Shown here: in pieces, positions 7,817 through 16,355 of the stretch
Numbering within the stretch: the stretch's first letter is position 1
Layout of the letters: each line of letters opens with the position of its first letter
Virus record (IMG/VR): IMGVR_UViG_3300033994_000248
Span: 1-34,863 of that record
Length of the DNA stretch: 34,863 nt
Reading direction: 5' to 3' (one strand)
Source of the DNA: a virus
The notes under the pieces: generated by a model
Databases searched by the model: none
The model's input: the letters and a program-made list of their open reading frames with translations, nothing else
What the model was told of the DNA's origin: nothing
Made by a program: the position numbers and the translations under genes

Positions 7817-8260
7817 ATGCTAACACTAAACCAATTAGTAAAGAAGATACAGGACATAGGGGAAGCGCACAAACAGATAAAAACGACTTACAACGGCAGC
7901 GTATTTGATTTTTTGAGTAAGGGTAGCGATAATGTTTATCCTGCTTTCATTTACGATGTGTCGCAGGGAAATATTAATGGAACTGTGCTTACTATTGATT
8001 TTTTGCTTTTCTTTTTCGATAGAGTTTTACCGGAGCAGTACAATGAAACGGAGGTGTTAAGTGACCAAGTTCTAATTTGTACGGATATAATTGCGCAGTT
8101 AAGATATCAGCTTTTTGATTTTTATTTGACGGGTAATAACAACATACAATTTTTCAGGGAAGAAACACCTGATTTATTAGCTGGTGTTCGTGCTACTGTT
8201 AGTTTTGAGATTCCTTATGATGCGGATAGGTGTGCAGTACCTACAAGTTTTGAATATTAA
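7817..8260 (+). CDS. Head-tail joining or tail-terminator-like protein
   Basis: 147 residues of mixed alpha/beta character with hydrophobic strands (TVLTIDFLLFFFDRVLP) and a helix (DQVLICTDIIAQLRYQLFDF). It sits directly after the connector, where tail terminator or neck proteins usually lie, and its length fits. I do not recognise a catalytic or binding motif. The 59-base leader is A-rich and contains TATTTAGC near 7795, a weak look-alike of the late-promoter box, but lacks a partner -33 element. The function is a positional inference. Confidence 0.45.
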   Translation: MLTLNQLVKKIQDIGEAHKQIKTTYNGSVFDFLSKGSDNVYPAFIYDVSQGNINGTVLTIDFLLFFFDRVLPEQYNETEVLSDQVLICTDIIAQLRYQLFDFYLTGNNNIQFFREETPDLLAGVRATVSFEIPYDADRCAVPTSFEY

Positions 8261-8277
8261 CTATTTATAATTAAGAT

Positions 8278-8628
8278 ATGGCTTCAGATTTCAGACCCGG
8301 AAAAAATGATGTTCAGATATGGCGCAACGATACATGGCGGCAAACCTTCGTGTTAACGGCTAACAGCGTGGCTATTAACCTAACGGGTGCGGTTATTACT
8401 ATTCAAGTGCGCAAAGGATGCGGTGGTGTGTTAGCATTAACTGCAAGCACTACCGATGGAGCGATTACGATAAGCGGAGCAGGGAATAATGAGATAACTG
8501 TAAATAAGCTGGTGAATATCGAAAAGGGTAAATACTTGTATGATATGAACGTGGCTTTTGCCAGCGGTTATGTTAGGACTTATCTTGAAGGTGATTTTAT
8601 TGTTTACGATGATGTAACTAAGCCATGA
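8278..8628 (+). CDS. Fibre-associated beta-sandwich protein
   Basis: 116 residues. The pattern DVQIWRNDTWRQTFVLTANS, INLTGAVITIQVRKG and a final EGDFIVYDDVTKP is typical of small phage proteins that resemble the N-terminal adaptor of baseplate or receptor-binding proteins. It is likely a structural adaptor between the baseplate and the following fibre. Its stop overlaps the fibre start by 4 bases (ATGA), which indicates translational coupling. No enzyme motif is present. Alternatives are a fibre chaperone or a minor tail protein. Confidence 0.45.
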   Translation: MASDFRPGKNDVQIWRNDTWRQTFVLTANSVAINLTGAVITIQVRKGCGGVLALTASTTDGAITISGAGNNEITVNKLVNIEKGKYLYDMNVAFASGYVRTYLEGDFIVYDDVTKP

Positions 8629-10943
8629 GTGATATAAACGTAATAGTTAACGATGAGATAGTAAACATTGACGTAATAGACGAACCGGTTTTAGTCAATG
8701 TTGTAAATAGTCCCGGTGTACCCGGTGCGCCCGGTCAAGGTGTACCTGTTGGCGGCACTACGGGGCAGGTGTTGGCAAAGAATAGCAATACCAACTATGA
8801 TACAGAATGGGTAGATGTTACAGGTGGTGCTTGGGGTACGATTACAGGCACATTGAGCAATCAGACGGATTTACAGAATGCATTAAATGCTAAAGTACCC
8901 TACACAGGAGCAACGACAAACGTAAACCTTGGGGAATACGAGATTAAGGCAGGTCAGGTAACGCTTGACACATCACCCACGGGAACGGCTGCGGTTGGTA
9001 CTACACGTTGGAATGATACAACTGGTTTGACTGAAACCACTTTAAAAGGAGGTAGCGTTATTCTGAAGAATGGCGTTGACTTGGTTGCAAGGGTGGTGAA
9101 TAAGGTATCACCGAATACGACACTCACGAAAGCAGCATACCAAGCCGTCAGGGTTAGTGGTGCGCAAGGTCAGCGGTTAGCGGTAGCACTTGCTCAAGCT
9201 AATAACGATGCTAATAGTGCGGATACGATTGGTTTGGTAATCGAAACAATCGCAACGAATCAGGAAGGATTTATAATGACCGTTGGTCAGTTAGAGAATA
9301 TAAACACTACGGGTTCGTTACAAGGCGAAACTTGGGTGGATGGTGATGTGCTTTATTTGTCACCAACTACGGCAGGAGCAATTACTAAAGTCAAGCCAAC
9401 GGGGAATGGGCATATTGTGGTGATTGGATATGTGGAGTACGCTCATGCCAACAATGGTAAGATTTATGTGAAGGTCATGAACGGGTGGGAGTTGGATGAA
9501 TTGCATGACGTTGCAATAGTAACTCCACTCAATAACGAGGCGTTAATCTACGAATCGGCTACGGCTTTATGGAAGAATAAAAGCATCGCAACGGCTTTAG
9601 GTTACACCCCTGCAAATGCAGCGACTACTCTCACGATAAACGGGGTTACTTACGATTTGTCTGCTAATCGCACATGGACTATTTCAACGGGTATTACTGG
9701 CAGCGGTGCAGCAGGGCAGGTATCTTATTGGGATGGTACGACATCACAGGCGGGGAGTAATAATTTGTTTTGGGATAATGCGAATGGGAGATTAGGGGTA
9801 AAAAATAACACTCCTGTCTATGAAATTGATTTAGGGGGTGCAACAAAAACTACAAATAGTATCGTAAATGTTGCGTCAGACAGTCCACGAAGGGCAGGAT
9901 TTTCTGTTGATAATGGCTCAGAAATTAGATATTTTGGAGGATACATTGGTTCTACAACTTATAATGAAGCAAGTGGTGAGGTATTAGTAGGAAGTCCAGC
10001 AGGTTATAGAGTTGCTTTTGGAGTGGGTTCTACCGTAAAGGCAAGATTATACAATACGGGTAATCTTGTTCTCCAAAACGGAGGCACATTTACCGATGGC
10101 GGTCAACGCCTACAAGTGCAAGGCACAACCCTTTTAAACGGCAACGTTACATTCAGTTCAGCTACGGGGATGACTTGGGATGCGACTAATAGTCGGCTTG
10201 GGATTGGGACTAATGCGCCTACATACCCATTACACATACGAACAAGTAGCAGGTTTGGATTTGCTTATGAATGTACTGATGATACTGCTAATCAGAATTA
10301 TTTATTCTTATATAGAAATAGTGCAACACCTGCTGCAAATGATGGTATAGGAACTATTCTTTTAGAAGGTAACAATTCAAGTTTAGTCCGCTCTACTTAT
10401 GCTTATTTTGGTGGTAGAATTATAACAAGTACGGCAGGGTCGCATAGTGGTGAATTATATTTTGCAACCACTAACGGTGGAACGGAGGCTGATAAACTTG
10501 TAATAAAGCCAACTGGCAACGTCTTAATCCAAAACGGAGGCACTTTCACCGATTCGGGCGAACGCCTTCAGGTGACGGGGACTATGAAGGTGACGGGGAG
10601 TTCTTCAATAGGTGATAGTTCTGCCGTAGTTACATTCATTACTGGATATAATAACACTATCAGAGAAAATAGAATTAATTTATATCAGACAAATACTAAT
10701 ATAAGAGGCATAAACGCAGGTGGTCAGGGTTGGATACTTTCAAAAGCAACAGGTACATCTGACCTTTATCCTACGGCTTTATTTGCAATAGATTCAACCA
10801 CACAAGGTTTTCTTCCTCCAAGAATGACAACAACACAAAAGAACGCTATTACTTCCCCTGCTGCGGGTTTGGTGGTATATGATACAACTTTGAATAAACT
10901 ATGCGTTTACACTACCGCATGGGAAACAATAACATCAGCTTAA
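8625..10943 (+). CDS. Tail fibre protein 1
   Basis: 772 residues, rich in Gly, Thr, Asn and Ser. A short collagen-like patch (PGVPGAPGQG) and GGTTGQVLAKNS lie near the N-terminus. Then follow beta-strand repeats, including two copies of a QNGGTFTD..(E/Q)RLQV.GT unit, and a C-terminal GFLPPRMTTTQKNAI segment that I recall at the end of many Bacteroidota phage and surface proteins. It presumably forms a trimeric fibre for host attachment. A module with TLTINGVTYDLSANRTWTIS (about residue 335) is shared with the second fibre (11246). No endosialidase-type protease signature or depolymerase catalytic site was recognised. Confidence 0.75.
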   Translation: MSDINVIVNDEIVNIDVIDEPVLVNVVNSPGVPGAPGQGVPVGGTTGQVLAKNSNTNYDTEWVDVTGGAWGTITGTLSNQTDLQNALNAKVPYTGATTNVNLGEYEIKAGQVTLDTSPTGTAAVGTTRWNDTTGLTETTLKGGSVILKNGVDLVARVVNKVSPNTTLTKAAYQAVRVSGAQGQRLAVALAQANNDANSADTIGLVIETIATNQEGFIMTVGQLENINTTGSLQGETWVDGDVLYLSPTTAGAITKVKPTGNGHIVVIGYVEYAHANNGKIYVKVMNGWELDELHDVAIVTPLNNEALIYESATALWKNKSIATALGYTPANAATTLTINGVTYDLSANRTWTISTGITGSGAAGQVSYWDGTTSQAGSNNLFWDNANGRLGVKNNTPVYEIDLGGATKTTNSIVNVASDSPRRAGFSVDNGSEIRYFGGYIGSTTYNEASGEVLVGSPAGYRVAFGVGSTVKARLYNTGNLVLQNGGTFTDGGQRLQVQGTTLLNGNVTFSSATGMTWDATNSRLGIGTNAPTYPLHIRTSSRFGFAYECTDDTANQNYLFLYRNSATPAANDGIGTILLEGNNSSLVRSTYAYFGGRIITSTAGSHSGELYFATTNGGTEADKLVIKPTGNVLIQNGGTFTDSGERLQVTGTMKVTGSSSIGDSSAVVTFITGYNNTIRENRINLYQTNTNIRGINAGGQGWILSKATGTSDLYPTALFAIDSTTQGFLPPRMTTTQKNAITSPAAGLVVYDTTLNKLCVYTTAWETITSA
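10072..10126 (+). repeat. Fibre-gene internal repeat, copy 1
   Basis: A 55-base unit beginning TCCAAAACGGAGGCAC that recurs at 10528-10582. The first 16 bases are identical; the rest diverges at scattered positions while keeping the same protein pattern (QNGGTFTD, RLQV). Confidence 0.85.
10528..10582 (+). repeat. Fibre-gene internal repeat, copy 2
   Basis: Second copy of the unit at 10072-10126, of the same length and in the same reading frame. Confidence 0.85.
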
Positions 10944-10952
10944 AATATAAAT

Positions 10953-11246
10953 ATGAAACAAATAACCCCTTTCGCAGTTTGGCACAATGGTGCTAATGTA
11001 GACGCCGAGTATTTCGCAATGAAATCAATAGACGATAATCTTGAAGACTCTGCACAGTTCTATTGGCAGCTATTCGCTAAAACGCAGGATTCCGAAGGTA
11101 ATGACGTGGTAGGTCAGGCATTGAGTCAAGGTAACTTGACAATGGCTAATCCCGATTATACAGAGTGGGGAGAGCAAGGCGGTTCTGACATTAATAATTG
11201 GGCATACACATGGGCAGCAGGTTTGCTTAACATTACACTTATTTAA
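10953..11246 (+). CDS. Small conserved protein between the fibre genes
   Basis: 97 residues, acidic, Trp-rich near the end (EWGEQGGSDINNWAYTWAAG). No motif of known function is seen. I recall similar small proteins between fibre genes in Bacteroidota phages. It may be a fibre chaperone or a tip component; this is inference from position. The leader AAAATATAAAT is A/T-only. Its stop overlaps the start of the second fibre by one base (TAATG), so the two are likely made together. Confidence 0.55.
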   Translation: MKQITPFAVWHNGANVDAEYFAMKSIDDNLEDSAQFYWQLFAKTQDSEGNDVVGQALSQGNLTMANPDYTEWGEQGGSDINNWAYTWAAGLLNITLI

Positions 11247-14098
11247 TGGCGGTAGGGAATCCGATAACTGAACTAAGCACTACGGGTAATTTTGTACCTG
11301 TAACAAGAACGCTAACAATTAACGGAGTAAGCTATGACCTTTCGGCAGATAGAAGCTGGAGCATAGCCAGCCCCGGTGGCGGTTCGGTTACATCGGTAGC
11401 AATGACTGTACCGACAGGCTTTAGTGTATCGGGTTCACCTATTACATCAGCAGGTACATTAGCTGTAACCTTTGCAAGTGGTTACGCTTTGCCTACAACA
11501 GTAAAGCAATCTAATTGGGATGATGCTTACACCTTTGTATCTAATTTCCCATCCCAAACGGGTAACAACGGCAAGTTTCTTTACACATCAGGCAGCGTTT
11601 TAAGTTGGCAGACGGCTTTACAAAACCCGATGACTGCTTTAGGTGATATGCTTTTTGGCGGTGTATCGGGAGCGGTTACAGTCCTGCCCGGTAATCAATT
11701 CACTACAAGGGCATACCTTCAGCAAGTTGGAACGGGTAGCGGTTCAGCTGCACCAACATGGGGCGGTATTGTTTCAACTGATATAAGCGGTCAAGCAATC
11801 ACAAGGGTTAATGACACTAACGTTACCCTTACACTAACTGGCACGCCCGGAAATAGTGTTTTAAACGCTGTCGGGTTAACGATGGGGTGGACAGGTGAAC
11901 TATCAGCAGGGCGAGGCGGTACAGGTACTTCAGGCGTTAGCGGAATCATGCTTGGTAATTTAACTGCACCTGTTACGGGTATAACGGGCATAGGTGGGCA
12001 GATATTACGGGCTAATCCTTCGACGGGTGTTTATGAGTTTTGGACTCCTAACTATTTAGAATCGCCTTTTACGCAACTTGGACAAATTATTTACAGCGGT
12101 GCAGGCGGTCAGCCTTTAGCATTAAATGCTAACAGCACGGGTAATAATATGTACCTGCGTTCTGTTTCATCAGGTACTCCTGCGTGGGCATCTATACAAG
12201 GCGGTGACATAATAGGTGCAGGGTTAACAAGTACCAATGATACAAACGTTCAAATAACATTAGGGGGTACTCCAAATAATTCCCTTTTGCGTTCAGTTAG
12301 TCTTACAATGGGTTGGACAGGACAGCTTGCTGTACCGAGAGGTGGAACGGGTGTAAGCACTATAACAGGCGTAGTTATCGGTAACGGAACGGGAGTAATG
12401 ACGGGGGTAGCAGGTACAGCTTCACAGCTACTGCGTAGGGATGCAACGAATAGTTTTTATGAGTTTTTCACTCATAATTTTTTGAGCAATCCAATGACCT
12501 CTCTCGGTGATATAATCTACGGAAACGCTTCGGGCGCACCAATACGACTTGCAGCAAATAGCACAGCATCAAATTTATTTTTGCGTAGTGTATCAAGTGG
12601 CGCACCATCTTGGTCTGTTATTGGTGGAACAGATGTAACAGGAGCAGCAATTACAACTGCTAACGATACAAACATTCAGATAACTGCTTCAGGAAATACA
12701 ACGAATGCTTTATTAAGAACGCTAACATTAACGGCAGGTTGGACAGGCGCATTATCTCCGGGTAGGGGCGGTACAGGTGCTTCAACGCTTACAGGTGTTG
12801 TAATTGGTAATGGCATTGGTACAATGGTAGGGGTAGCAGGGACTGCTGACCAATTATTACGGAGAAATTCTGCAAATAGTGCGTATGAATTTTTTACGCC
12901 TACATATTTAAGCAACCCCATGACAACATTGGGGGACATTATTTATGGCAATGCAGCAGGTGCGCCATTAAGGTTAGGGGCGAATGCAACCAGTACAAAT
13001 AAATTCTTGCGCAGCGTTTCAGGTGGTACACCTTCATGGGAAGAAATAACAGGCTTTTTAACGGGTAGTGGTACAACTAATTTTGTGCCACAATGGACAG
13101 GGTCTTCTACGCTTGGGGTTTCTGCTTTATCCTTCGTAAGCGGTGAAGCTAACTTTGGAAGTAACAAATTAGTGGCAGGTAATACATCTGCTCCTAATGG
13201 TTCGATAATGTTGCAGGATAATTACTCAACGGGGCATCTTGGAAATATAGGTACTATGTTTTCAGGTGGTAATCTTATGCTCGGTTATTGTGTTACGCCT
13301 TCAACATCTTCCGCAACTGCATTTCTTTCATCTACGGGGTTAACTGACTTTCCGAGGTCTTCTGTTGTTCTTGGTGAGAATGTAAGCATATACACAGGCG
13401 CAGCACAGACTGTAACAGTAGGCTCATCGGTTACAATGAGTGAAAGGTTAAGGCTACTTAATAGCGGTCAACTAAGGCTTTTAAATTATACTTCAACGGC
13501 ATCCTTTAGCGGTCTTACTGTTGGCTATCTCGGCTTTACATCTACGGGAGCGATAACAACAAATGTAATACCCGGTGGCGTATCAGGAACGCAGGATTAT
13601 CTTGCTAAATTTGACAGCACAGGTTTAGCGGTTACTAATTCACGCTTTATAGATAACGGCACAAACTTCCTGCTTAATGGTGCAAGTGCTTATGTTACCG
13701 GGTTTAATTTGATTGGTGATATTGCAATACAATCGGCTTCAGGGCAAGCATCATCTATACTACAACGCAGCAACCAAACGCCAACAAGCGGAACGTCTTT
13801 CGGTATATTGGATGCTTACGCAATAACCACAGGTTCAACGTATCAAATAGGTGGTGGCATAGAATTTAGAGCATCGCAGAACTGGAACTCAACAAGCGCA
13901 GGAACTAACATCTTTGTTCAGACTGCACCTGATAACACGATTGCTCCTGCTGATATGTTCGTTTTCTTGAATAACGGAGCGGTAAGGTTTATCGGTAGGA
14001 CATCCAACCCATTAAGCCCAGCAGCAGGAACGATGTATTATAATAGTTCTGCAAACAATATGCGTTATTACAACGGCACTACTTGGATAACATTTTAA
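11246..14098 (+). CDS. Tail fibre protein 2 with tandem ~142-residue repeats
   Basis: 950 residues, Gly/Thr/Ser/Asn-rich, with very few charged residues. The N-terminus has NGVSYDLSADRSWSI, shared with fibre 1. Residues about 127-605 are tandem repeats of 142-146 residues, each starting with (N/S)P(M/F)T.LG, then a RGGTG motif and ending in YEF(W/F)(T)...(Y/F)L; three complete units and a fourth, shorter one are visible. The C-terminal third is unrelated beta-rich sequence ending NPLSPAAGTMYYNSSANNMR, a common fibre end. The protein is probably a long, segmented receptor-binding fibre whose length depends on repeat number. Confidence 0.75.
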   Translation: MAVGNPITELSTTGNFVPVTRTLTINGVSYDLSADRSWSIASPGGGSVTSVAMTVPTGFSVSGSPITSAGTLAVTFASGYALPTTVKQSNWDDAYTFVSNFPSQTGNNGKFLYTSGSVLSWQTALQNPMTALGDMLFGGVSGAVTVLPGNQFTTRAYLQQVGTGSGSAAPTWGGIVSTDISGQAITRVNDTNVTLTLTGTPGNSVLNAVGLTMGWTGELSAGRGGTGTSGVSGIMLGNLTAPVTGITGIGGQILRANPSTGVYEFWTPNYLESPFTQLGQIIYSGAGGQPLALNANSTGNNMYLRSVSSGTPAWASIQGGDIIGAGLTSTNDTNVQITLGGTPNNSLLRSVSLTMGWTGQLAVPRGGTGVSTITGVVIGNGTGVMTGVAGTASQLLRRDATNSFYEFFTHNFLSNPMTSLGDIIYGNASGAPIRLAANSTASNLFLRSVSSGAPSWSVIGGTDVTGAAITTANDTNIQITASGNTTNALLRTLTLTAGWTGALSPGRGGTGASTLTGVVIGNGIGTMVGVAGTADQLLRRNSANSAYEFFTPTYLSNPMTTLGDIIYGNAAGAPLRLGANATSTNKFLRSVSGGTPSWEEITGFLTGSGTTNFVPQWTGSSTLGVSALSFVSGEANFGSNKLVAGNTSAPNGSIMLQDNYSTGHLGNIGTMFSGGNLMLGYCVTPSTSSATAFLSSTGLTDFPRSSVVLGENVSIYTGAAQTVTVGSSVTMSERLRLLNSGQLRLLNYTSTASFSGLTVGYLGFTSTGAITTNVIPGGVSGTQDYLAKFDSTGLAVTNSRFIDNGTNFLLNGASAYVTGFNLIGDIAIQSASGQASSILQRSNQTPTSGTSFGILDAYAITTGSTYQIGGGIEFRASQNWNSTSAGTNIFVQTAPDNTIAPADMFVFLNNGAVRFIGRTSNPLSPAAGTMYYNSSANNMRYYNGTTWITF
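11624..13060 (+). repeat. Tandem protein-coding repeats in fibre 2
   Basis: Unit starts are at 11624, 12062, 12488 and 12914, giving periods of 438, 426 and 426 bases, all multiples of three. The last two full units are the closest to each other at protein level. The fourth unit stops after about 50 residues. This looks like repeated in-frame duplication followed by divergence. Confidence 0.85.
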
Positions 14099-14126
14099 TA
14101 TTTAATTTTGCAATAAATAAAAAACC

Positions 14127-14516
14127 ATGACATACAGGGAACTTATCCAAACGATGAACATTATTTCGCAGAACATCGGACAGCAAGAAACTAAAACACA
14201 AAAGAAGCTGTTTAAGATTTATGAGCGACTGAAGAAATACCATGAGGAATATCAGGAGCAGTTTCAAGAAATCAGACTTGATGCCGCTTTAGTAGATGAC
14301 AAAGGGGCTTTGGTGTTAGATGAAAAAGGGGAATATAAATTTACAAAAGACGGGGTAAGACAAGTGGAGAAAGCTGTAAAGGAATTACTTTCAAAAGAAT
14401 TTGCGTATACTAAAATTGAAGTACTTAACGCCAACGGATTAGAGAACCACACTTACTTAAAAGAATGGCTTATTGGTGTTGAATTTATCGGTGAAGAAGA
14501 TGCCGAAATTTTGTAA
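14127..14516 (+). CDS. Helical protein of unknown function
   Basis: 129 residues, strongly charged and helical, with a Gln/Lys/Glu-rich coiled-coil first half (about 14-55) and a central EKGEYKFTKDGVRQVEKAVKEL segment. No signal peptide, membrane segment or catalytic motif is present. It lies between the second fibre and the lysis genes, where some phages carry fibre assembly or small late proteins. I recall similar proteins in Bacteroidota phages but no established role. A fibre chaperone or a lysis accessory protein is possible. Confidence 0.45.
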   Translation: MTYRELIQTMNIISQNIGQQETKTQKKLFKIYERLKKYHEEYQEQFQEIRLDAALVDDKGALVLDEKGEYKFTKDGVRQVEKAVKELLSKEFAYTKIEVLNANGLENHTYLKEWLIGVEFIGEEDAEIL

Positions 14517-14527
14517 TAAATCTATTT

Positions 14528-14722
14528 ATGAATAAGATGGCAGACATACCAACACATAGCATAGATTCCAAAAGTATTTGGCTTTGCATTGGAACTATAT
14601 TTTTAAAATTTATAGCTGATATAAATACTTCTGACTTTGCTAATATCATTGCTGTGATTGCTGGATTAAGTACAATAACTTATAACGTTGTTGCCTTCTA
14701 TAAGAAATTCATTAAAAAATAG
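14528..14722 (+). CDS. Small membrane protein, holin or antiholin candidate
   Basis: 64 residues with two likely membrane segments (about 18-31, LCIGTIFLKFIA; about 39-57, NIIAVIAGLSTITYNVVAF) and a lysine-rich end (YKKFIKK). Small two-segment proteins next to a spanin and an endolysin are typically holins, which perforate the inner membrane at lysis time. A second small membrane gene starts 4 bases after its stop, so the two could form a holin/antiholin pair. The sequence alone does not tell which is which. Confidence 0.5.
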   Translation: MNKMADIPTHSIDSKSIWLCIGTIFLKFIADINTSDFANIIAVIAGLSTITYNVVAFYKKFIKK

Positions 14723-14726
14723 ATAT

Positions 14727-14900
14727 ATGCAAAAGCTACTCGGTTCTAACTGGAAAACTTCTTTAATCGGTTTATTGGGTTCTATTGCTTTGTTGGCGGT
14801 GGAATACATTAATCCCGGTGATATGCAGCTAAAAACATTTGTTGAGGCTGCTGTGCTGTTTTTAGGCGGTCGCATGGCTTCTGATAGCAAAGCACAATAA
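14727..14900 (+). CDS. Small membrane protein, holin candidate
   Basis: 57 residues from the ATG at 14727. The open frame extends to 14688, but that would overlap the upstream gene deeply. It begins QKLLGSNWKTSLIGLLGSIA, a pattern I recall in small phage membrane proteins annotated as holin-like. Hydrophobic segments are about 11-26 and 39-48. It is likely expressed with 14528. A hairpin follows at 14908. Function is inferred from size, topology and position in the lysis cassette. Confidence 0.5.
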   Translation: MQKLLGSNWKTSLIGLLGSIALLAVEYINPGDMQLKTFVEAAVLFLGGRMASDSKAQ

Positions 14901-14907
14901 GTAATGA

Positions 14908-14928
14908 AAGGGGGCTAAATACCCCCTT
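14908..14928 (+). terminator. Hairpin between the holin candidate and spanin genes (weak terminator)
   Basis: A perfect AAGGGGG/CCCCCTT stem (14908-14914 with 14922-14928) with a 7-base loop CTAAATA. The bases that follow are AAAATTTGTTC rather than a T-run, so termination is probably partial at best. It may instead stabilise or separate transcripts, or sit close enough to the 14941 start to affect its translation. Confidence 0.45.
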
Positions 14929-14940
14929 AAAATTTGTTCT

Positions 14941-15387
14941 ATGCGCTATGTATTAATCCTACTGATATTTGTTAGCTGCAACCCTGTTAAGCTGGTTTTA
15001 AAAGACCCTGTGAAGTTTGAGGTTGTGGCAGATGAGATGATTAAACGAGGGTATTGTTTGAATGATACTGTTTATCAGCATAGTTCAGATACGCTTGAAG
15101 TACACGACACGACAACAATGGTACTGGTAGATACGACAGTAATAAACGATACCACTTATCTGTGGGAAACAAAATTTCAGACGATAACCAAAGTAAGGAC
15201 TATCCGGGATAGTATTAAAGCGGTGGTAATAGATTCAGCGCAGGTGCAAGTATTACGGAAACAATTAGCAGCGGCTAATGTTTTAAAGGAGGCAGCGGTT
15301 AAGGATATGAAAGGGCTTCGTAAAATATTACAGATTGGTGCGGCTGCTGCTGCTGTATTTTTCTTATTACTTTTTAAATTGAAATAG
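14941..15387 (+). CDS. Predicted unimolecular spanin (u-spanin)
   Basis: 148 residues. The N-terminus MRYVLILLIFVSCNPVK is a short lipoprotein signal with the lipobox Cys at 13, and the C-terminus (about 130-148, QIGAAAAAVFFLLLFKLK) is a single membrane segment with positive end charges. The middle is Thr/Asp/Val-rich beta sequence followed by a short coiled coil (about 103-128). An outer-membrane lipid anchor plus an inner-membrane C-terminal anchor is the defining topology of unimolecular spanins such as T1 gp11, which fuse the two membranes in the last lysis step. The position between holin candidates and endolysin agrees. A plain lipoprotein of other function is the alternative. Confidence 0.7.
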   Translation: MRYVLILLIFVSCNPVKLVLKDPVKFEVVADEMIKRGYCLNDTVYQHSSDTLEVHDTTTMVLVDTTVINDTTYLWETKFQTITKVRTIRDSIKAVVIDSAQVQVLRKQLAAANVLKEAAVKDMKGLRKILQIGAAAAAVFFLLLFKLK

Positions 15388-15587
15388 TGAATAATAAGGT
15401 ATTTATCATTTTATCTTTTTTAGGCTCGTTTCTTATTATAGGGCTTGCCTTATATATTTTTATCATGCTCATGGAGCGTGAAATGCCTGAGTCAAATCGT
15501 GAATTGTTGATAGCATTTGTTTCTGTTTTGTTCGGGGCTATGGCAGCATCAATGAAAAATATCACAGGTGGAAGAGATGACAACTAA
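15387..15587 (+). CDS. Two-span membrane protein, holin candidate
   Basis: 66 residues beginning with GTG at 15387, which overlaps the spanin stop by one base. Two hydrophobic segments (about 5-28 and 41-58) are joined by a short acidic loop (MEREMPESNRE), and the end is hydrophilic (GGRDDN). Size and topology match class II-type holins. With 14528 and 14727 there are three holin-like genes, so one may be an antiholin or pinholin. The GTG start is supported by translational coupling; no ATG lies nearby in frame. Confidence 0.5.
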   Translation: MNNKVFIILSFLGSFLIIGLALYIFIMLMEREMPESNRELLIAFVSVLFGAMAASMKNITGGRDDN

Positions 15588-15792
15588 TGAAAAACTTGGG
15601 TGGTTTGATTATCTGCTTATTGGTGTGGTGTTTCTTATAGTTGCTGCATCTTTGTTTTTTCTTTTCGGCTTTTATGAATCAGGTGTTCAAGAAGTTAAGA
15701 CGGATAGCCTGCTGATTAAAAAAGTAGAAACGCACGAAATCAGACTGGACAGGATAGATACATTACATTTAAAATACATAAAAGAAAAATAA
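15577..15792 (+). CDS. Single-span membrane protein with periplasmic helical tail
   Basis: 71 residues from the ATG at 15577; an in-frame GTG at 15568 is also possible. One strong membrane segment (about 13-34, LLIGVVFLIVAASLFFLFGF) is followed by a charged helical region (SLLIKKVETHEIRLDRIDTL). This resembles an inner-membrane lysis accessory protein or an antiholin with a coiled-coil domain. It lies between a holin candidate and the endolysin. The specific role is not determined by sequence. Confidence 0.5.
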   Translation: MTTNEKLGWFDYLLIGVVFLIVAASLFFLFGFYESGVQEVKTDSLLIKKVETHEIRLDRIDTLHLKYIKEK

Positions 15793-15795
15793 GAT

Positions 15796-16260
15796 ATGCA
15801 ACTATCAGAACATCTTTCAGTAGGTGAGTACATCAAAAGCGATACAGCAAAAAGAAAAGGAATAACTAATGCCATGACGGCTGCCCATACTGAAAATGCA
15901 AAAGTATTAGCCGCAAAGATATTTGAGCCGATACGAGTCCACTTTGGTAAGCCTATCTTTTTATCTTCAGGTTACAGGAGCGAGGCTTTAAATTCTGCTA
16001 TTGGTGGCAGTTCTACATCGCAGCATTGTTCGGCTGAAGCGATGGACTTAGACCAAGATGACAGAGGAACAGGCGTTAGCAATAGAATGGTTTTTGATTA
16101 CATAAAAGGCAATCTGAACTTTGACCAGCTTATTTGGGAGTTCGGAGATGATGCCAACCCGGACTGGGTTCATGTCAGCTATAAGGTTAATGGCAATCAA
16201 AGAAAGCAAATATTAAAAGCAGTAAAGTCAGGTAATACTACAAGATATGTGCCTTTTTAG
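15796..16260 (+). CDS. Endolysin, M15-family peptidase
   Basis: 154 residues. The fold matches peptidase M15 (D-Ala-D-Ala carboxypeptidase / L-Ala-D-Glu endopeptidase), which cuts peptidoglycan stem peptides. Zinc ligands are His77 (SQHCSAEAMDLD), Asp84 and His126 (DWVHVSY), with the usual SSGYRS motif at 58-62. There is no signal peptide, so export to the cell wall would need a holin, and several holin candidates lie upstream. It is the last gene before a terminator at 16303, completing the late transcript. No cell-wall-binding domain is fused, as is usual for phages of Gram-negative hosts. Confidence 0.88.
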   Translation: MQLSEHLSVGEYIKSDTAKRKGITNAMTAAHTENAKVLAAKIFEPIRVHFGKPIFLSSGYRSEALNSAIGGSSTSQHCSAEAMDLDQDDRGTGVSNRMVFDYIKGNLNFDQLIWEFGDDANPDWVHVSYKVNGNQRKQILKAVKSGNTTRYVPF

Positions 16261-16302
16261 ATTATATTAGCCCTACATTATTGTGTTTGTTTAATTGTGT
16301 TT

Positions 16303-16335
16303 ATCCCGGTGGTGTTTACCTTCGGGATTTTTTTT
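16303..16335 (+). terminator. Intrinsic terminator ending the late transcript
   Basis: An outer ATCCCG/CGGGAT stem (16303-16308 with 16323-16328) and an inner GGT/ACC stem with a GTTT loop, separated by a small internal loop, are followed by TTTTTTT. It separates the lysis cassette from the early promoter at 16356. Confidence 0.8.
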
Positions 16336-16355
16336 AAAAAAAATATATCAAAATA

